From: Atriophallophorus winterbourni
Taxonomy: Eukaryota > Platyhelminthes > Trematoda > Plagiorchiida > Microphallidae
Direction: 5' to 3'
Length of the DNA: 64,000 nt
Assembly (NCBI GenBank): GCA_013407085.1
Contig: JACCGJ010018528.1
Span: 1 to 64,000 of the forward strand
Shown: piece by piece, positions 1 to 10,109 of the stretch
How the letters are laid out: each line of letters opens with the position of its first letter
How positions within the stretch are numbered: the stretch's first letter is position 1
The notes under the pieces: generated by a model
Told to the model about the DNA's origin: nothing
The model's input: the letters and a program-made list of their open reading frames with translations, nothing else
Database searches by the model: none
Program-made: the position numbers and the translations under genes

Positions 1-480
1 AACCGTCACATCGCCTAGGCAGTTAAAAACCCTTCCTAGTAACCTTCCCAAAGTCGGCGCAGCGCGTCTTCCAGGCTGTTGTCCCCGCGATCAGATATCG
101 CAATGGTTAGTTACGCTTCAGGATATGTCCCGAAACCGTGTTCAATGGCGGTCTTGCACTAAGCATATTCTTGGAGTGTTTGTCTAACCTTGTATTTTCT
201 CAAGCGGAGTGACGAGAAAAGCTCGTTTGATGCATGACAGTGAAAGCCGCAAGGAAGCTGCTGTGCTGATGTCGCTCTACTCGTTCACGAAACTTGTTTG
301 AATGTATGTTCCATTCGAGGTGTAGGCACCTCTTCTCAGTTTGTTTGTGCTTACTCTTCTATAGAAGCCGTAGCAATTTAAGTCCCACCCTTCCCCATCT
401 TTTAGGGGAGTTAAGCATTCGGCACGTGCTACCGGTGTAATGCTGCTGCTGCTGATGATTTCATGCATAATACATTCTTC
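1..480 (-). repeat. Interspersed repeat D, copy 1
   Basis: About 380 bp of this stretch (roughly 100-480) is an inverted match to 3580-3985. Shared blocks include the 'gaggtgtaggcacctc' / 'gaggtgtctacacctc' palindrome-like core, the 'gcggagtgacgag' block and the 'cgcaaggaagc' block. It has no coding capacity. The first ~100 bp have no feature I can name. Confidence 0.6.
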
Positions 481-1248
481 AAATAAAACAGTCATGGTGC
501 ATGTCAATAGTGTTGTGACGGTTTTTCATTGTGGGTGATATTCTACCGCGTACCACAAGCTACGTTTACAGTTCTCGGATTCAAATATATAAAATTTGTC
601 CAAATTTTTACCGGCTACGTCCTTAATCATGTCAAGAGTTGGTCATTAAACGGAGAATCGCGAATTTCTGGCCGCTTTTTTATTCACAGGTCTATGCGTT
701 GTGTAAAATTTTTCGATTTGTTAGACGCTTCATGTTCTAATGTTTTAAATATTGCTCCCGATAGTGGCAGCTTCTTTAATACAATATGCAGAACGGCGTC
801 AGTGACAGTTAAACTTCATTCAAGAATGTCATTATCAGCACAACCCAGTACCCTATGTTCCCCTTTCAAACAGATTATGTTGAACGGTTTGTATGCCTAG
901 GTAACTCACTTTTTGATATACTGTGTTAAACAACACATATGAAATCACAACTGAATGAGGTACAGTGCTGCAATCTCATTGAGCTATTATCAGCTCGTGT
1001 GTTAGTTTTTCTCACAAACTGTTCGCGTTTCCTATGCCTCATTGCTCCGAGTCTATTGTGTTTGTACTTGTGGTCATGTCTATAAAACTAGAAGCATAGT
1101 CGATGAAGTTGTACGAATTGATACACTCGCAGGTTACAAAACTCATCTTAACGATTGTCTAGCATTCATACACTTGCGTTCAAAACATCGTAAATGAAGA
1201 CACGTACGGATTTATTTTTATGAATTTTAATTGATGATTATATTTCAG
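481..1248. other. Non-coding stretch upstream of PARL
   Basis: AT-rich sequence with short unconserved open frames (for example 529-900). The only useful signal is the strong acceptor tatatttcag ending at 1248, just before the PARL start exon. I could not identify a promoter. Confidence 0.4.
1239..1248 (+). promoter_or_regulatory. Splice acceptor ahead of PARL start (cis 5' UTR intron or spliced-leader site)
   Basis: The sequence attatatttcag is a good acceptor 32 bp upstream of the chosen ATG. Flukes are known to add a spliced leader by trans-splicing to many mRNAs, so this may be the trans-splice site. The sequence alone cannot tell this from a normal UTR intron. Confidence 0.35.
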
Positions 1249-1280
1249 GTGTTGTTGTATCTTACTCGAACAGAACAAGC

Positions 1281-1326
1281 ATGCTTTGGGTGCTCGGACG
1301 GTATGGCACGCGTCCATTTTTCCCAA
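1281..1326 (+). CDS. PARL: PARL exon 1 (start codon, presequence)
   Basis: ATG at 1281, then 15 codons and one spare base before the donor GTAAGC. The spare A plus GT at 2654 makes a Ser codon, so phase agrees with exon 2. The exon lies 32 bp after a good acceptor (tatatttcag, ending 1248), so the transcript probably has an upstream 5' UTR exon or is trans-spliced there. A longer overlapping frame starting at 1231 does not match the phase of exon 2 and was not used. Confidence 0.75.
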
Positions 1327-4300
1327 GTAAGCACACCTCACTGCTGTTCGACTTTCGTTGTGCAAAATAAAAATTTAATTTGCTTGTTTTCACTATCACT
1401 GAATCGTTTGTCTGTTTCCAAATAATTAGGTCACAGTATGCATTAACGTATGCTGTTATTCTCAGTTATTTAGAGTACGACTATTACGAGAGACCCTGAA
1501 TCGTGTTTGAATTGACCGTTAGATTGTCATGTATTCTCACATGCACAGCTCAGGAAGTGCACACTTGTATCTTCACCTCGTCAGTCCCCGATCGTGTTTT
1601 TTATTCAGTATTTCGTTTCTATGTGTGACATGAATATTCCCATCTTTGTGTTTTTTATTTTATCGGTTGTCATGTCAATTTTTCTCTAATTCTCCAAAAC
1701 ATAAGCAGTAGACAATCGTTTAAAATGTTTCGATTGAGTCTTAATGGTGGAGCTGATGTTTGCTCATGGATGTGCAATCGTGATTGTGGTATGGCATGAA
1801 AGCACAAGCCTGATCCAGGCAAAGTGCCGCACAGTTAAAGACTGCACGTGGGCGATATTACTGTCAGGTTTCCCAGGCCTAGACAGAGAAACAGAGTGAG
1901 TAGCTTGATTCCGCGCAGGCGAAACGGCTCAAATAGATCTACCACCGTGTCTGTATCTTTTGTATATCTACCTAAGTTTTTTTTAACCTGACATTATTGT
2001 TGCCCACGAGTACTCTGTGATCGAGGTTAAGAAAAAATGTCATGTGATCATTCCATCTTTTAAGATGTTGCTCTTTGCATTTTTTTCAGTGCCACTCGTT
2101 TGTTATTGCAAATCAGCTTAACCAGAGAAATTATGTGTATCACTGATCGACCTCATTCATCGGATTGGTAAACTTACTTCAAGTCCAACGCTGGTTGATA
2201 CTTTCCTTTCTTTTTTCTTCCTCATATCTGTCTAGGCCTGAGCAACCTGACAGTATCTTCGCCCACGTACAGTCTCTGACTGTGCGGCACTTTGCCAGGA
2301 TCAGGCTTGTGCTCTCATACCTGCTGCACTGTACACTTGTCCATAACAGACAACTTTGTATTATGCTACAAGTGAAGTCAAATAAACTTTACCCTCGTTT
2401 TATTTCGATGGCAGATCGACCGTTTTTGAGTTCTCATCATTTTCCTAAATGGTTTCGCTTTTTTCATCACTTTAAAGCGTTGAGTTTTCACTTCACAAGC
2501 CTTGATCAGATTTTACACAATTCTGGATCCAGGCCGTGGCGTTCTGTGTTTGTTAGACTACCTGATCCATTCGGTTCTCCACTCTAGCTGTGTTTTAATA
2601 TACGCGCTTTTTATCATGTGCTCTGTCCAATCTGTCATATTTGTTTCTTTCAGGTTTCGGAAATTGTCGACTTTCATCTATACCCAAGGCTCGCAGGAAG
2701 CATCAGAACATTTCGCTAGATTCTACTCCTACTTTTACCGCTCCTCCAAAACGCCTTCGCAGCATGTTTCTACGATGCAGTTTGTTCACAGCCTTCACCA
2801 TGTTCGGTGTAAGCGTCGGGTCTGTGATATTGGATTATGAACTATGGCGAGTGCGTAAGCTCCGAAAACGGTCTACCTCTGGTAATCATCGGTCCTTCAT
2901 TGGTACCACCCTAGCCAAGGTGAGTTTTGCCACCCGTTGCTCATCAATTCATGTCTTGAAAGTTATCAGGTGCGGTTACAACTTGAGTCGCTTCTGGGCC
3001 GATCGCTTCAGCCATCAGATGTGTACTTTGGTAGGTTTTTTCGCTTGCTCATGTCTCCTCTTGCAGTCATCTTAGGCATAAACGCGGTCGTGTTTTTGCT
3101 CCTACGGAGTCCACTCGGGCATTCGTTAACTCCTCACTTCCTGAATAATCCGTATGGACGTAAGTTTCACGTCACGCTTTAAACCGTGTTGTACAACGTG
3201 TGTATGCATGTTTCACAGATCGTTGCACATATCGGGTACTTATGGCCAATTGTCTCAAGGATTCAAGTAATGAAGTGCAGATCTTCAAAAACATTTGAGA
3301 TGTTTTTCATTTTTACTTGTTCCTCTGTGCGCCTTATTGGACAATACAATTTTTTCGTGCGATCGTTACACAGGCACCATGTGTTTAGACTTTACAAGCA
3401 AATTAGTACCGAGCATGTTTTTAATTGACTTATGGTATTTGCGTCAATCGATTTACCCGAATTGATGTATCCTCGCTATCCGAAATGTAATATCGATACT
3501 GCGACTATGTACCTTGGATGATTGACTTGGAAACTGGAGTGATATTAATTATCGCTTTGTCAGGCTGTTATATCTGTGATGTCATCAACATCACAGACAG
3601 TATTACACCGGTAGCATGTACCGAATTCTTAACTGCCACACAGCCATGAAAAGTAAAATCCTAAAAGATGGGTAGGGGTGGGACTTACATAGCTACGGAT
3701 TCTATAGAAGAGTAAGCATAAACAAACTAAGATGAGGTGTCTACACCTCGAATGAAACATGCATTCCAACAAGTTTCGTGGACGAGTAGAGCGACATCAG
3801 CATGAGGGCTTCCTTGCGGCTTTTACGGTCATGCATCATAACAAGCGTTTCTCGTCACTCCGCTTGACAAAATACAATGTTAATCAAACACTCTAAGAAG
3901 CTGCTTAGTGGAAGACCGCGATTGGACACCACTGGCCCAGCCTTGGGTTCGTCAGAACACAACCGTAACTAAACTAAAGAATGAATGAATAACGCTAAGT
4001 TTGTACAGTGAACGATAGTTCGTTCAAAGTCTATACTACACCTCCCCTGTTTGAAAAAATTAACACATGGGACGATTGATTTATATCTCGGGTTGACCGA
4101 TGAACGAGTGATCGGTGGCCTGATGCGAGTTGAAAAACGGCGGGTTGTCGTTGGCGTGTTGGGTACTTCGTTAAGAGGTTGTGGTCTGGTCTCTGTTTCT
4201 GTTAAAATTTCTGATAGAATCGTGTCCTAGGAGAGATTTGCTTCTGGTACGTTACCGTTTCATGGTCTCAGATGATTGATCAGGCGTGTCCATATTAGTT

Positions 4301-7300
4301 TACCAACTTGTACTTTGTATCTAACTTTTCCAAATATCTTGACTATTGTTCCTGGCAACCAGTCCTCCAGCTTGTATCGCATGTTGCTTAGATTCCACGG
4401 ATGTGCAATCGTCCAGCATTTATGCGCTGTACGGCGCCATCCGCGATATGATCAGTTAACTTTCATGTGATAAGTGTACCATTCAGAATTAAAGTATATC
4501 AGGTGTTTTATTCTTTATACTCAGACCACACAGCCACCCATATCGTTTGACCGCAACGATTTATTGCAAGTTATGTGTTTCTCACTTTCCCACACTTGCT
4601 GTATTGTGTGTATTGCAGAATTCTTTTTCTCAACTGGTCCTTGTTTCCTTTATGACTGTACGCCCCGCGGGCACATCTCTAATCATATCACGTGCTTTTA
4701 TCACAGCCAGTCCATGTCTCGCCATGATACTATCCATTTTCGCACATCAAAGCTTGCTTCATCTGGGCATCAACATGTACGTTTTGCATAGTTTTACACC
4801 CACTCTGGTCAACTTGATCGGGCCAGCCGAATATCTTTCGCTGTTTCTCGCAGGCGGTGAGTTGTTTATTTTTCCCATAATTTTCGTTCCACTTTTTCAA
4901 ACTTGGTCTAATACAGAATTGCAATCTACCTCGCTCTACTCTGGCTTATACTTTCTCTCATGTGTAAGTAGCTACTGATACCGTGTTTTTCATTCTCACC
5001 ACAGTTCACCGTAGTACGTTGAGTAGCGAACTTGAAAGCTACTGTTGACATTTTCCTCGCTAGTAAACACCCGATGAGGGACTGCATCGGAGAACTCGTT
5101 TGCATAAATGCTATTTTTATTGTCTTAGTTTCAGGCAGCTTTAATATTTCTTCTTTCATACTCTGCAGCGCTTTTCATTAACCCGGGCGCATCATCGCTC
5201 CCGACAGCTCTACCCTCTAACAGTGCACGAATGGGCAGTCGTGCTGTTCGGGTAAAACCGTGCTAAATTGATTTGTCACCGGTAGTGAGCTGCATGCGAA
5301 TGTACTCTCTAGTCTCACTGCCATTGCTATTTTCCTTTTCCATATCTGCCTAGGCATGGACAACCTGACAGTATCCTAGCCCACGTGCAGTCTCTGACTA
5401 TGCGGCACTTTGCCTGCATCATGCTTGTGATTTCATACATGCATGCATACTAACAGTGCCAGCCGTATGTTTCCACAGTGTGATAATACTAATATAACTA
5501 TTACTGACTCTGATTCCGGTTTGTCCTACTTTTTACTATGTGCAGATTTTATCCTAGATGTGAGCGTTTTCATTTTTCTTCGATAAACTACCTAGTGCTT
5601 TCATCGAGTTTGATTAAACCTACGTTCCAGAGGTACAATGGCTATTCTTAGAATGAGTGTACAATAGATGAAATGTAAATCATAAGAGTTTATTCAAAAG
5701 CATACAGAAAGTATACAAGACACAAACAACAATCATGATGAAGATGTTTGCCAAAGAGATATGAAAGCTGTTGACATTGACCATACGATTTTGGAAGAAA
5801 TTGCTCTTGATGTCTCACTTTGGAGGCACTGGGTTGTTGAGGACTGCTTCGGTTTGTTGATGATTCTCACATAATCGTGATCAGCTTCCATCACTGTGTT
5901 AACAAAAAGTGATTAATGTTCAACACAATACTGCGAAGTTCCTTGAGTATAATTTTCATCTTACGTGTATTCTGTTGATTCCTGAGTGGATTCATTCTCA
6001 ACGACACATCTATCGGTAAACTCCCACCAACCGATCGCTTGCAATTTCATGTACTCGGGGGAAAATGTTTGACTCAACGGACTAATGATCCATGGCAATC
6101 ACTGTAAACCGTTGCTCGTGGGATCCTTTCCATCTCACTTATCCGTCAATTGGGCGTCACATTATAAACAATTATAATATGTTCCATAGGATCCTTTTTG
6201 TTTGAATCATTTTTACCTTATGAACCCTTTGCTGAGGGTAAACAACAAATCCCTATCAACCTGTTTGGTTTTCTCTCTAGGCATGCTATCCAGTTTCTTC
6301 AGTGTGCTAAAGAAATTGGCATTCCGGAGTGTGTCCGCCTCGCTAGGCTCCAGTGGTGGCGTCAGTGCAGTGTTGGCGGCGTTTTGTATGCTTCAACCGG
6401 GATCTCGCTTGTGTATCCCGTTCGTGGTCGACCTGTTCCCCCACTCGTTCTCCTCGTACGAGACGTGTTGGGTCCTGCTGGCTGTGGAGTTTCTCGGGGC
6501 CACTTTGCTACACAAATCCCCGATCGATCATGCTTCTCATTTGGGCGGATTGGTGTTTGGAATGTAAGTTGTTCGGCTTGCGCTGCTTTATCTCAACCCA
6601 TCTGTCTAGGCCTGGGCAACCTGACGGTATCTTAGCCCACGTGCATTCAATGACTTGTATATATCCTATTTGAAAGTGTTTTCCAATAGTGTTTATTGAT
6701 AATTTCCCTTGTTGTAGCCAAAATTAAACTTCAATGTAACTGTTTGCTACGGCTCGTGCAACGAACCACGATGTTCAGACACAGAATCATATAGCGCTCA
6801 TGTATGACCAACGTACTGTGTTGCTCACATTCCCCACGCCACAACCTATTTCTAGGCATCTTGAGCGATTTACCAAGAATCGCATTGTGATTCGCTATTT
6901 GAACATCGTCGTTCTTTGCAAGAACCCTATTCAACAGCGCCATACAAGTATAACTTTGTTTACCACTGTTTCAAGGATCATTGAACCGAATCTTACTGTC
7001 TCCGCCTGATGACAACAAACAGCCAGAAACTGGTTGTGGTGTGTAATGTGATGTGAAAGCACAAGCCTGATCCAGGCAAAGTGCCGCACAGTCGGAGACT
7101 GCACGTGGGTTTCCATACTGTCAGGTTGCCCAGACAGATATGGCAAAAGAAGTAGAAGTGCAGCGGATGTGAGCAACACATTCCCTTGTGGTAGTTTTCA
7201 TAACCCTAATATCGCCATTATCTATTTATTACACACAGTTGTCCCGCCCAAGCAACCTGGCGGTATTTCATATCGCGTATAGTCGACCAAATTTCCAGAC

Positions 7301-7805
7301 ACTGTCTGATTCTGATATCCTGCTCATCGTGTCTAAGAGATTCATGCTATAGCTGTCCGTACTTTCTGTGCGTGATGATAATGTGTACTGCCGTTTTTCA
7401 ATTTCCCTTTTATCTGTCCAGGTCTGTGCAACCTGGTAGTATCTTAGCCCACGTGCAGTCTATGCGACTGTGCGACATTTTGCCTTATAATAAAATACGA
7501 TGAGTGCAAACAGCACGAAATGGATCGTAGTTTGTATGCGTGTGTGTGATGAACATGTATGCTAATACAGATTTTTATTATCAAGCCCCATGGATTTAAC
7601 AATCTCCACATCTCGTCAACCTTGTCCAACAGTAGCTTCAAATTAAAAAAAACTTGGTTTACTATTCAAAACATGTTCATTCATTTTTGTTACTGAGAAT
7701 CTTGCCTTTTCGTTTTATTCCAGGTACTACAGCATATTTGGACTCGATGCTGTCTGGAAGCGTCGCAACGCAATCATCGCCGCTTGGACTAAATTGCGTG
7801 AATAA
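1281..7805 (+). CDS. PARL: PARL-like mitochondrial inner-membrane rhomboid protease (whole gene, 7 exons)
   Basis: Coding exons are 1281-1326, 2654-2919, 2970-3030, 3067-3159, 4707-4856, 6281-6563 and 7724-7805. They total 981 nt, join in frame at every GT-AG junction and give 326 residues. The N-terminus (MLWVLGRYGTRPFFP, then Arg/Lys-rich) has no acidic residue for the first 30 or so positions, as expected of a mitochondrial presequence. Membrane segments follow, including SPLAVILGINAVVFLLL-like hydrophobic stretches around residues 130-150. The rhomboid core has HQSLLHLGINMYVL (exon 5), the nucleophile motif GSSG (Ser about 230) and HASHLGG (catalytic His about 292). The C-terminus has the same layout as animal PARL, which is somewhat longer (379 residues in human). 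Known family role: intramembrane cleavage of substrates such as PINK1 and PGAM5 in mitochondria. Introns range from 36 bp to over 1.5 kb and are loaded with SINE-like repeats. It converges on the RapGAP gene. Confidence 0.93.
1791..1887 (+). repeat. SINE-like repeat A, copy 1
   Basis: Shares the core aagcacaagcctgatccagg, then aaagtgccgcacag, actgcacgtgggc and the end ctgtcaggt..cccaggcct. About 95 bp, in PARL intron 1. Confidence 0.8.
2229..2320 (-). repeat. SINE-like repeat A, copy 2 (inverted)
   Basis: Reverse-complement copy beginning tgtctaggcctgagcaacct and ending atcaggcttgtgctctcata. It is 340 bp from copy 1 in opposite orientation, so the intron-1 transcript could fold into a ~90-bp duplex. 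Confidence 0.8.
2654..2919 (+). CDS. PARL: PARL exon 2 (basic linker, first membrane segment)
   Basis: Acceptor ttgtttctttcag ends at 2653; donor GTGAGT begins at 2920. It encodes a basic linker (IPKARRKHQN) and a hydrophobic stretch around SLFTAFTMFGVSVGSVI followed by DYELWRVRKL. This resembles the first transmembrane helix that PARL proteins carry ahead of the six-helix rhomboid core. Confidence 0.85.
2970..3030 (+). CDS. PARL: PARL exon 3
   Basis: A 61-nt exon between a 50-bp intron (2920-2969) and a 36-bp intron (3031-3066). It starts in phase 0 with VRLQLESLLGRS and ends with one spare base before GTAGGT. The reading frame differs from that of exon 2 on the genome, so both small introns must be removed. 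Confidence 0.8.
3067..3159 (+). CDS. PARL: PARL exon 4 (membrane segment)
   Basis: Acceptor ctcctcttgcag; donor GTAAGT at 3160. It encodes a hydrophobic helix (VILGINAVVFLLL) followed by RSPLGHSLTPHFLNNPYG, matching the N-terminal helix of the PARL rhomboid fold and its soluble loop. Confidence 0.85.
3560..3985 (+). repeat. Interspersed repeat D, copy 2
   Basis: Inverted relative to copy 1 at the start of the window. Shared landmarks are cattacaccggtagca-like sequence, gggtgggactta, attctatagaagagtaagca, gaggtgtctacacctcgaat and gacgagtagagcgacatcag. It lies in PARL intron 4. Confidence 0.7.
4707..4856 (+). CDS. PARL: PARL exon 5 (rhomboid helices 2-3)
   Basis: Acceptor ttttatcacag ends 4706; donor GTGAGT begins 4857. 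It encodes SPCLAMILSIFAHQSLLH and GINMYVLHSF. The HxxxxHxxxNMYVL pattern is the conserved rhomboid region before the active-site serine; the Asn contributes to the oxyanion site in this family. Confidence 0.92.
5347..5440 (-). repeat. SINE-like repeat A, copy 3
   Basis: tctgcctaggcatggacaac through gcccacgtgcagtctctgac to gcttgtgatttcata; PARL intron 5. Confidence 0.75.
6281..6563 (+). CDS. PARL: PARL exon 6 (catalytic Ser and His)
   Basis: Acceptor gttttctctctag ends 6280; donor GTAAGT begins 6564. It carries both catalytic motifs: GSSGG (Ser about 230) and DHASHLGGLVFG (His about 292). Spacing is 62 residues, close to the usual PARL spacing. No stop or frameshift is present. Confidence 0.95.
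6600..6650 (-). repeat. SINE-like repeat A, copy 4 (truncated)
   Basis: Only the terminal half is present: atctgtctaggcctgggcaa through cttagcccacgtgca. It starts 36 bp after PARL exon 6. Confidence 0.7.
6770..7045 (+). repeat. ~235-bp repeat B, single copy
   Basis: Contains gcatcttgagcgatttaccaa, gaacatcgtcgttctttgca, ttactgtctccgcctgatga and aaacagccagaaactgg, the landmarks of the longer tandem copies at 12.2 and 44.7 kb. It abuts SINE-like copy 5 directly. Confidence 0.7.
7047..7140 (+). repeat. SINE-like repeat A, copy 5
   Basis: gatgtgaaagcacaagcctg through gtcggagactgcacgtgggt to tgcccagacagata. Confidence 0.8.
7414..7485 (-). repeat. SINE-like repeat A, copy 6 (plus a decayed piece at 7240-7275)
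   Basis: ctgtccaggtctgtgcaacc through cttagcccacgtgcagtc to gacattttgcct. A much worn copy (cccaagcaacctggcggtat) lies just before it. Confidence 0.65.
7724..7805 (+). CDS. PARL: PARL exon 7 (C-terminus, stop)
   Basis: Acceptor tttattccag ends 7723. The split Met codon is completed, then YYSIFGLDAVWKRRN and a TAA stop at 7803-7805. The tail (W-K-R/N, then W..LRE) matches the short C-terminal helix of PARL. No canonical AATAAA was seen in the 150 bp after the stop. Confidence 0.92.
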
Positions 7806-7954
7806 GTCCTGCCGATCATAGTATTTACCCATTCATTACCTGTCTGATGTATACCGAGTTGTTGTTTTATTGGTAATTAGATTTTTCCACCCGTCTTTTC
7901 CTTTTTCTCCTCGGTACGGTTTCAGAACTACTTGAATTGACCCACTTCTTTATT

Positions 7955-8045
7955 CTGTCTGGGCCTGGACAACCTGAAAGTATCTTAGCCCACGTGCAGT
8001 CTCTGTTTGTGCGGCACTTTGCTTGGATCAGGCTTGTGCCCTCAT
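7955..8045 (-). repeat. SINE-like repeat A, copy 7
   Basis: tctgtctgggcctggacaac through cttagcccacgtgcagtctc to ggatcaggcttgtgccctca. It begins 150 bp after the PARL stop, possibly within its 3' UTR. Confidence 0.75.
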
Positions 8046-8079
8046 ACCATACCATACTTCTTTATTCATGAGGATGATG

Positions 8080-8390
8080 ATGATGATTACGTGTATATGC
8101 GCGGGGTTGTCATTTACCTGCAATACTCATCATCGTGGCAGCATTACAACGAGCTATCGAGTGCTTAACTGCAATACAACCATGGGAAGTGTAGGACCTA
8201 AACTGTTACTGAACCTATAGAAGGTTAGTCGCAGACGCACTGGGACTGGGATGAGGTGTCTACACCTGAAATCAAGCATGCATTCAATCAGTAAAGCGAT
8301 ATCAGCATGACAGCTTCCTTGCGGCTTACACTGTCACGCATCATTACATGTGTTCCTATCTACTTGGCAACATACAAAATCAATCAAAAT
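8080..8390 (+). repeat. Interspersed repeat D, copy 3 (worn)
   Basis: Shares gatgaggtgtctacacctga, gcattcaatcagtaaagcga, catcagcatgacagcttcct and the tgcggcttacactgtcacgc block with copies 1 and 2. Confidence 0.6.
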
Positions 8391-8459
8391 TTCAATAGGT
8401 TGTCTACAACAATACCGCTACTGAACACGACTTTAAACCATATCACTAAGGGTGAAAAG

Positions 8460-9020
8460 CCACTGCGGATTCCAAAGGTGGTCATAGCCGGGGTGGCAGT
8501 GGGGATAATCTCCCACTGTTTATAAAATGCTCCCATATGGCCTGCGTCTCAAATAGCCTCTGACAACCAAGTCCAGCTTCTGGCCTGCACGAGCCCGGTG
8601 GAACTGGTTCTACCAACAACAGAAGGGGCGATGGCAAGTTACTGGCGCTTGAAAACCAGTTTGCTTTGGGCAGATGGAGCTCGTTAGCCTAGGAGGACAT
8701 TTCATCTAAGAGAAGGAAAACTCTGATTTTAAACCTCCGCTGCCTTGCGGGATGCCCGATCGCGGGAAAGGCTTCGGGAGAAAACCCTGAGGCAAAATCT
8801 AGTGCAGAGTCTCGTAGACGGTTAGTTGGTGCACACCACCGCTTTCTGTCAACTCCCTGCTGCCTTACAGGTTGCACATGGTTGTGCAAAGGCTAGAGAA
8901 GCTGACTCTGTCAAACGCCGAGTGGTGCTGGGGACGCCTCTTTGTACCCAAATTCCCAAGAATCTTCATTGAAGCCGACTCATTCTCCAGGAGGAGATAG
9001 TCGCACAAAAGGAAAAGGCG
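8460..9020 (+). mobile_element. GC-rich block, probably leader of a non-LTR retrotransposon
   Basis: This ~560-bp block is visibly GC-richer than its surroundings, has no clear protein match and ends in a purine-rich stretch. It has the look of a conserved retroelement 5' region, perhaps RTE-like, but I cannot show a coding domain. An open frame at 9075-9302 follows and is not recognisable. Confidence 0.35.
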
Positions 9021-9339
9021 GATTCTGATCTCTGTAACTCAAAATTTCAGATCATACGCTTATCACAATAGATATTGAAAAAAATGGTTAAACAGTCGGG
9101 TGATGGGACAAAAAATATTGGAGTTGGGCTGGCAGTTGCGTATTTTCGCTTGCCTCTCCCGCTGTATGTAGCCGGTAAAGCTGTGCGATATATTGCGGGC
9201 GACGCTCAATTCACTATGGAGCTTGATTTAATTGTGATTGTCATGGTGATACTTGGTTGGGATACTGTCACATCGCTTGTGCCTAGACAGAAGCACAATT
9301 AGAATTGCCCACCCAAAGTCTACTGCTAAAGAGCCTTGT

Positions 9340-9432
9340 ATGTATGTATGCACGCACAAGCCTGATCCAGGCAAAGTGTCGCACAGTCGGAGACTGCACG
9401 TGGGCTAAGATACTGTCAGGTTGCCCAGGCCT
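9340..9432 (+). repeat. SINE-like repeat A, copy 8
   Basis: gcacgcacaagcctgatcca through gtcggagactgcacgtgggc to aggttgcccaggcct. One of the least damaged copies. Confidence 0.8.
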
Positions 9433-10023
9433 AAAGAGCCTTGACTACAAGGCAGTGTGTTTAGACCGTGTTCATCTTACCTCCATCGACCTTCGTTGTG
9501 TTTGCACCCAAGCCACAACCCACTATAACTCAATGGGTCACGGACTCAAAACATTGTACCACGTCCAGTGCCCGCAACATTCATGTTCATGCTTAACCCC
9601 GTATTACTGATCTTACTTGTTTCTCAACTCCATCCAGGCATTTGCTGAAAAAATATTTCTTACTATGCTTTTATTAAACAAATAACTCACGAAAATGAAA
9701 CGTGAGTGTCAGAAATTAAGTGTTTCGGTCTCTTTTCCCGTCAGTTGAGCGAATGTCTCATATTTGTTATCCGATTTCTCGGTTTTATAGTAACGTGATC
9801 GGTCAGGCGTTGTCGAAGTAGTTCATTTTCCGTTTTCACTTGTTTAAATTGATTCGCTATTGTCCAGGACTTCTGCTTCTCCTGAAAGTTGATCGGTGTA
9901 TGGATTTAGGATGTGCATTTTGGTAACTGGCGAACGACCAACATTTTAGTGCATATATCAATTTTTTGTTAATGTTAACGGTGACGACTTGATGGTTACT
10001 TTTCCCTTGTGTTCTATTTTCGT

Positions 10024-10105
10024 TCTCAACAACCTGGCAGTATGTTATCCCACATGCAGTCTGACTGCGGCACGGCCTGAATCAGGCTGCTGATTTCATA
10101 TATAC
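10024..10105 (-). repeat. SINE-like repeat A, copy 9 (worn)
   Basis: caacaacctggcagtatgtt, cccacatgcagtctgactgc, ggcctgaatcaggctgctga. This is the last clear copy; a further doubtful one may lie at 10870-10950 (gaagcacaagcttgagccca). Confidence 0.6.
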
Positions 10106-10109
10106 ATAC

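Noticed and set aside
529..900. 123-codon plus frame near the window start
   Set aside because: Biased, low-information translation with no motif, no splice context and no phase link to PARL exon 1.
2165..2587. 140-codon plus-strand open frame in PARL intron 1
   Set aside because: It runs through a SINE-like repeat copy, has no family features and does not fit PARL splice phase.
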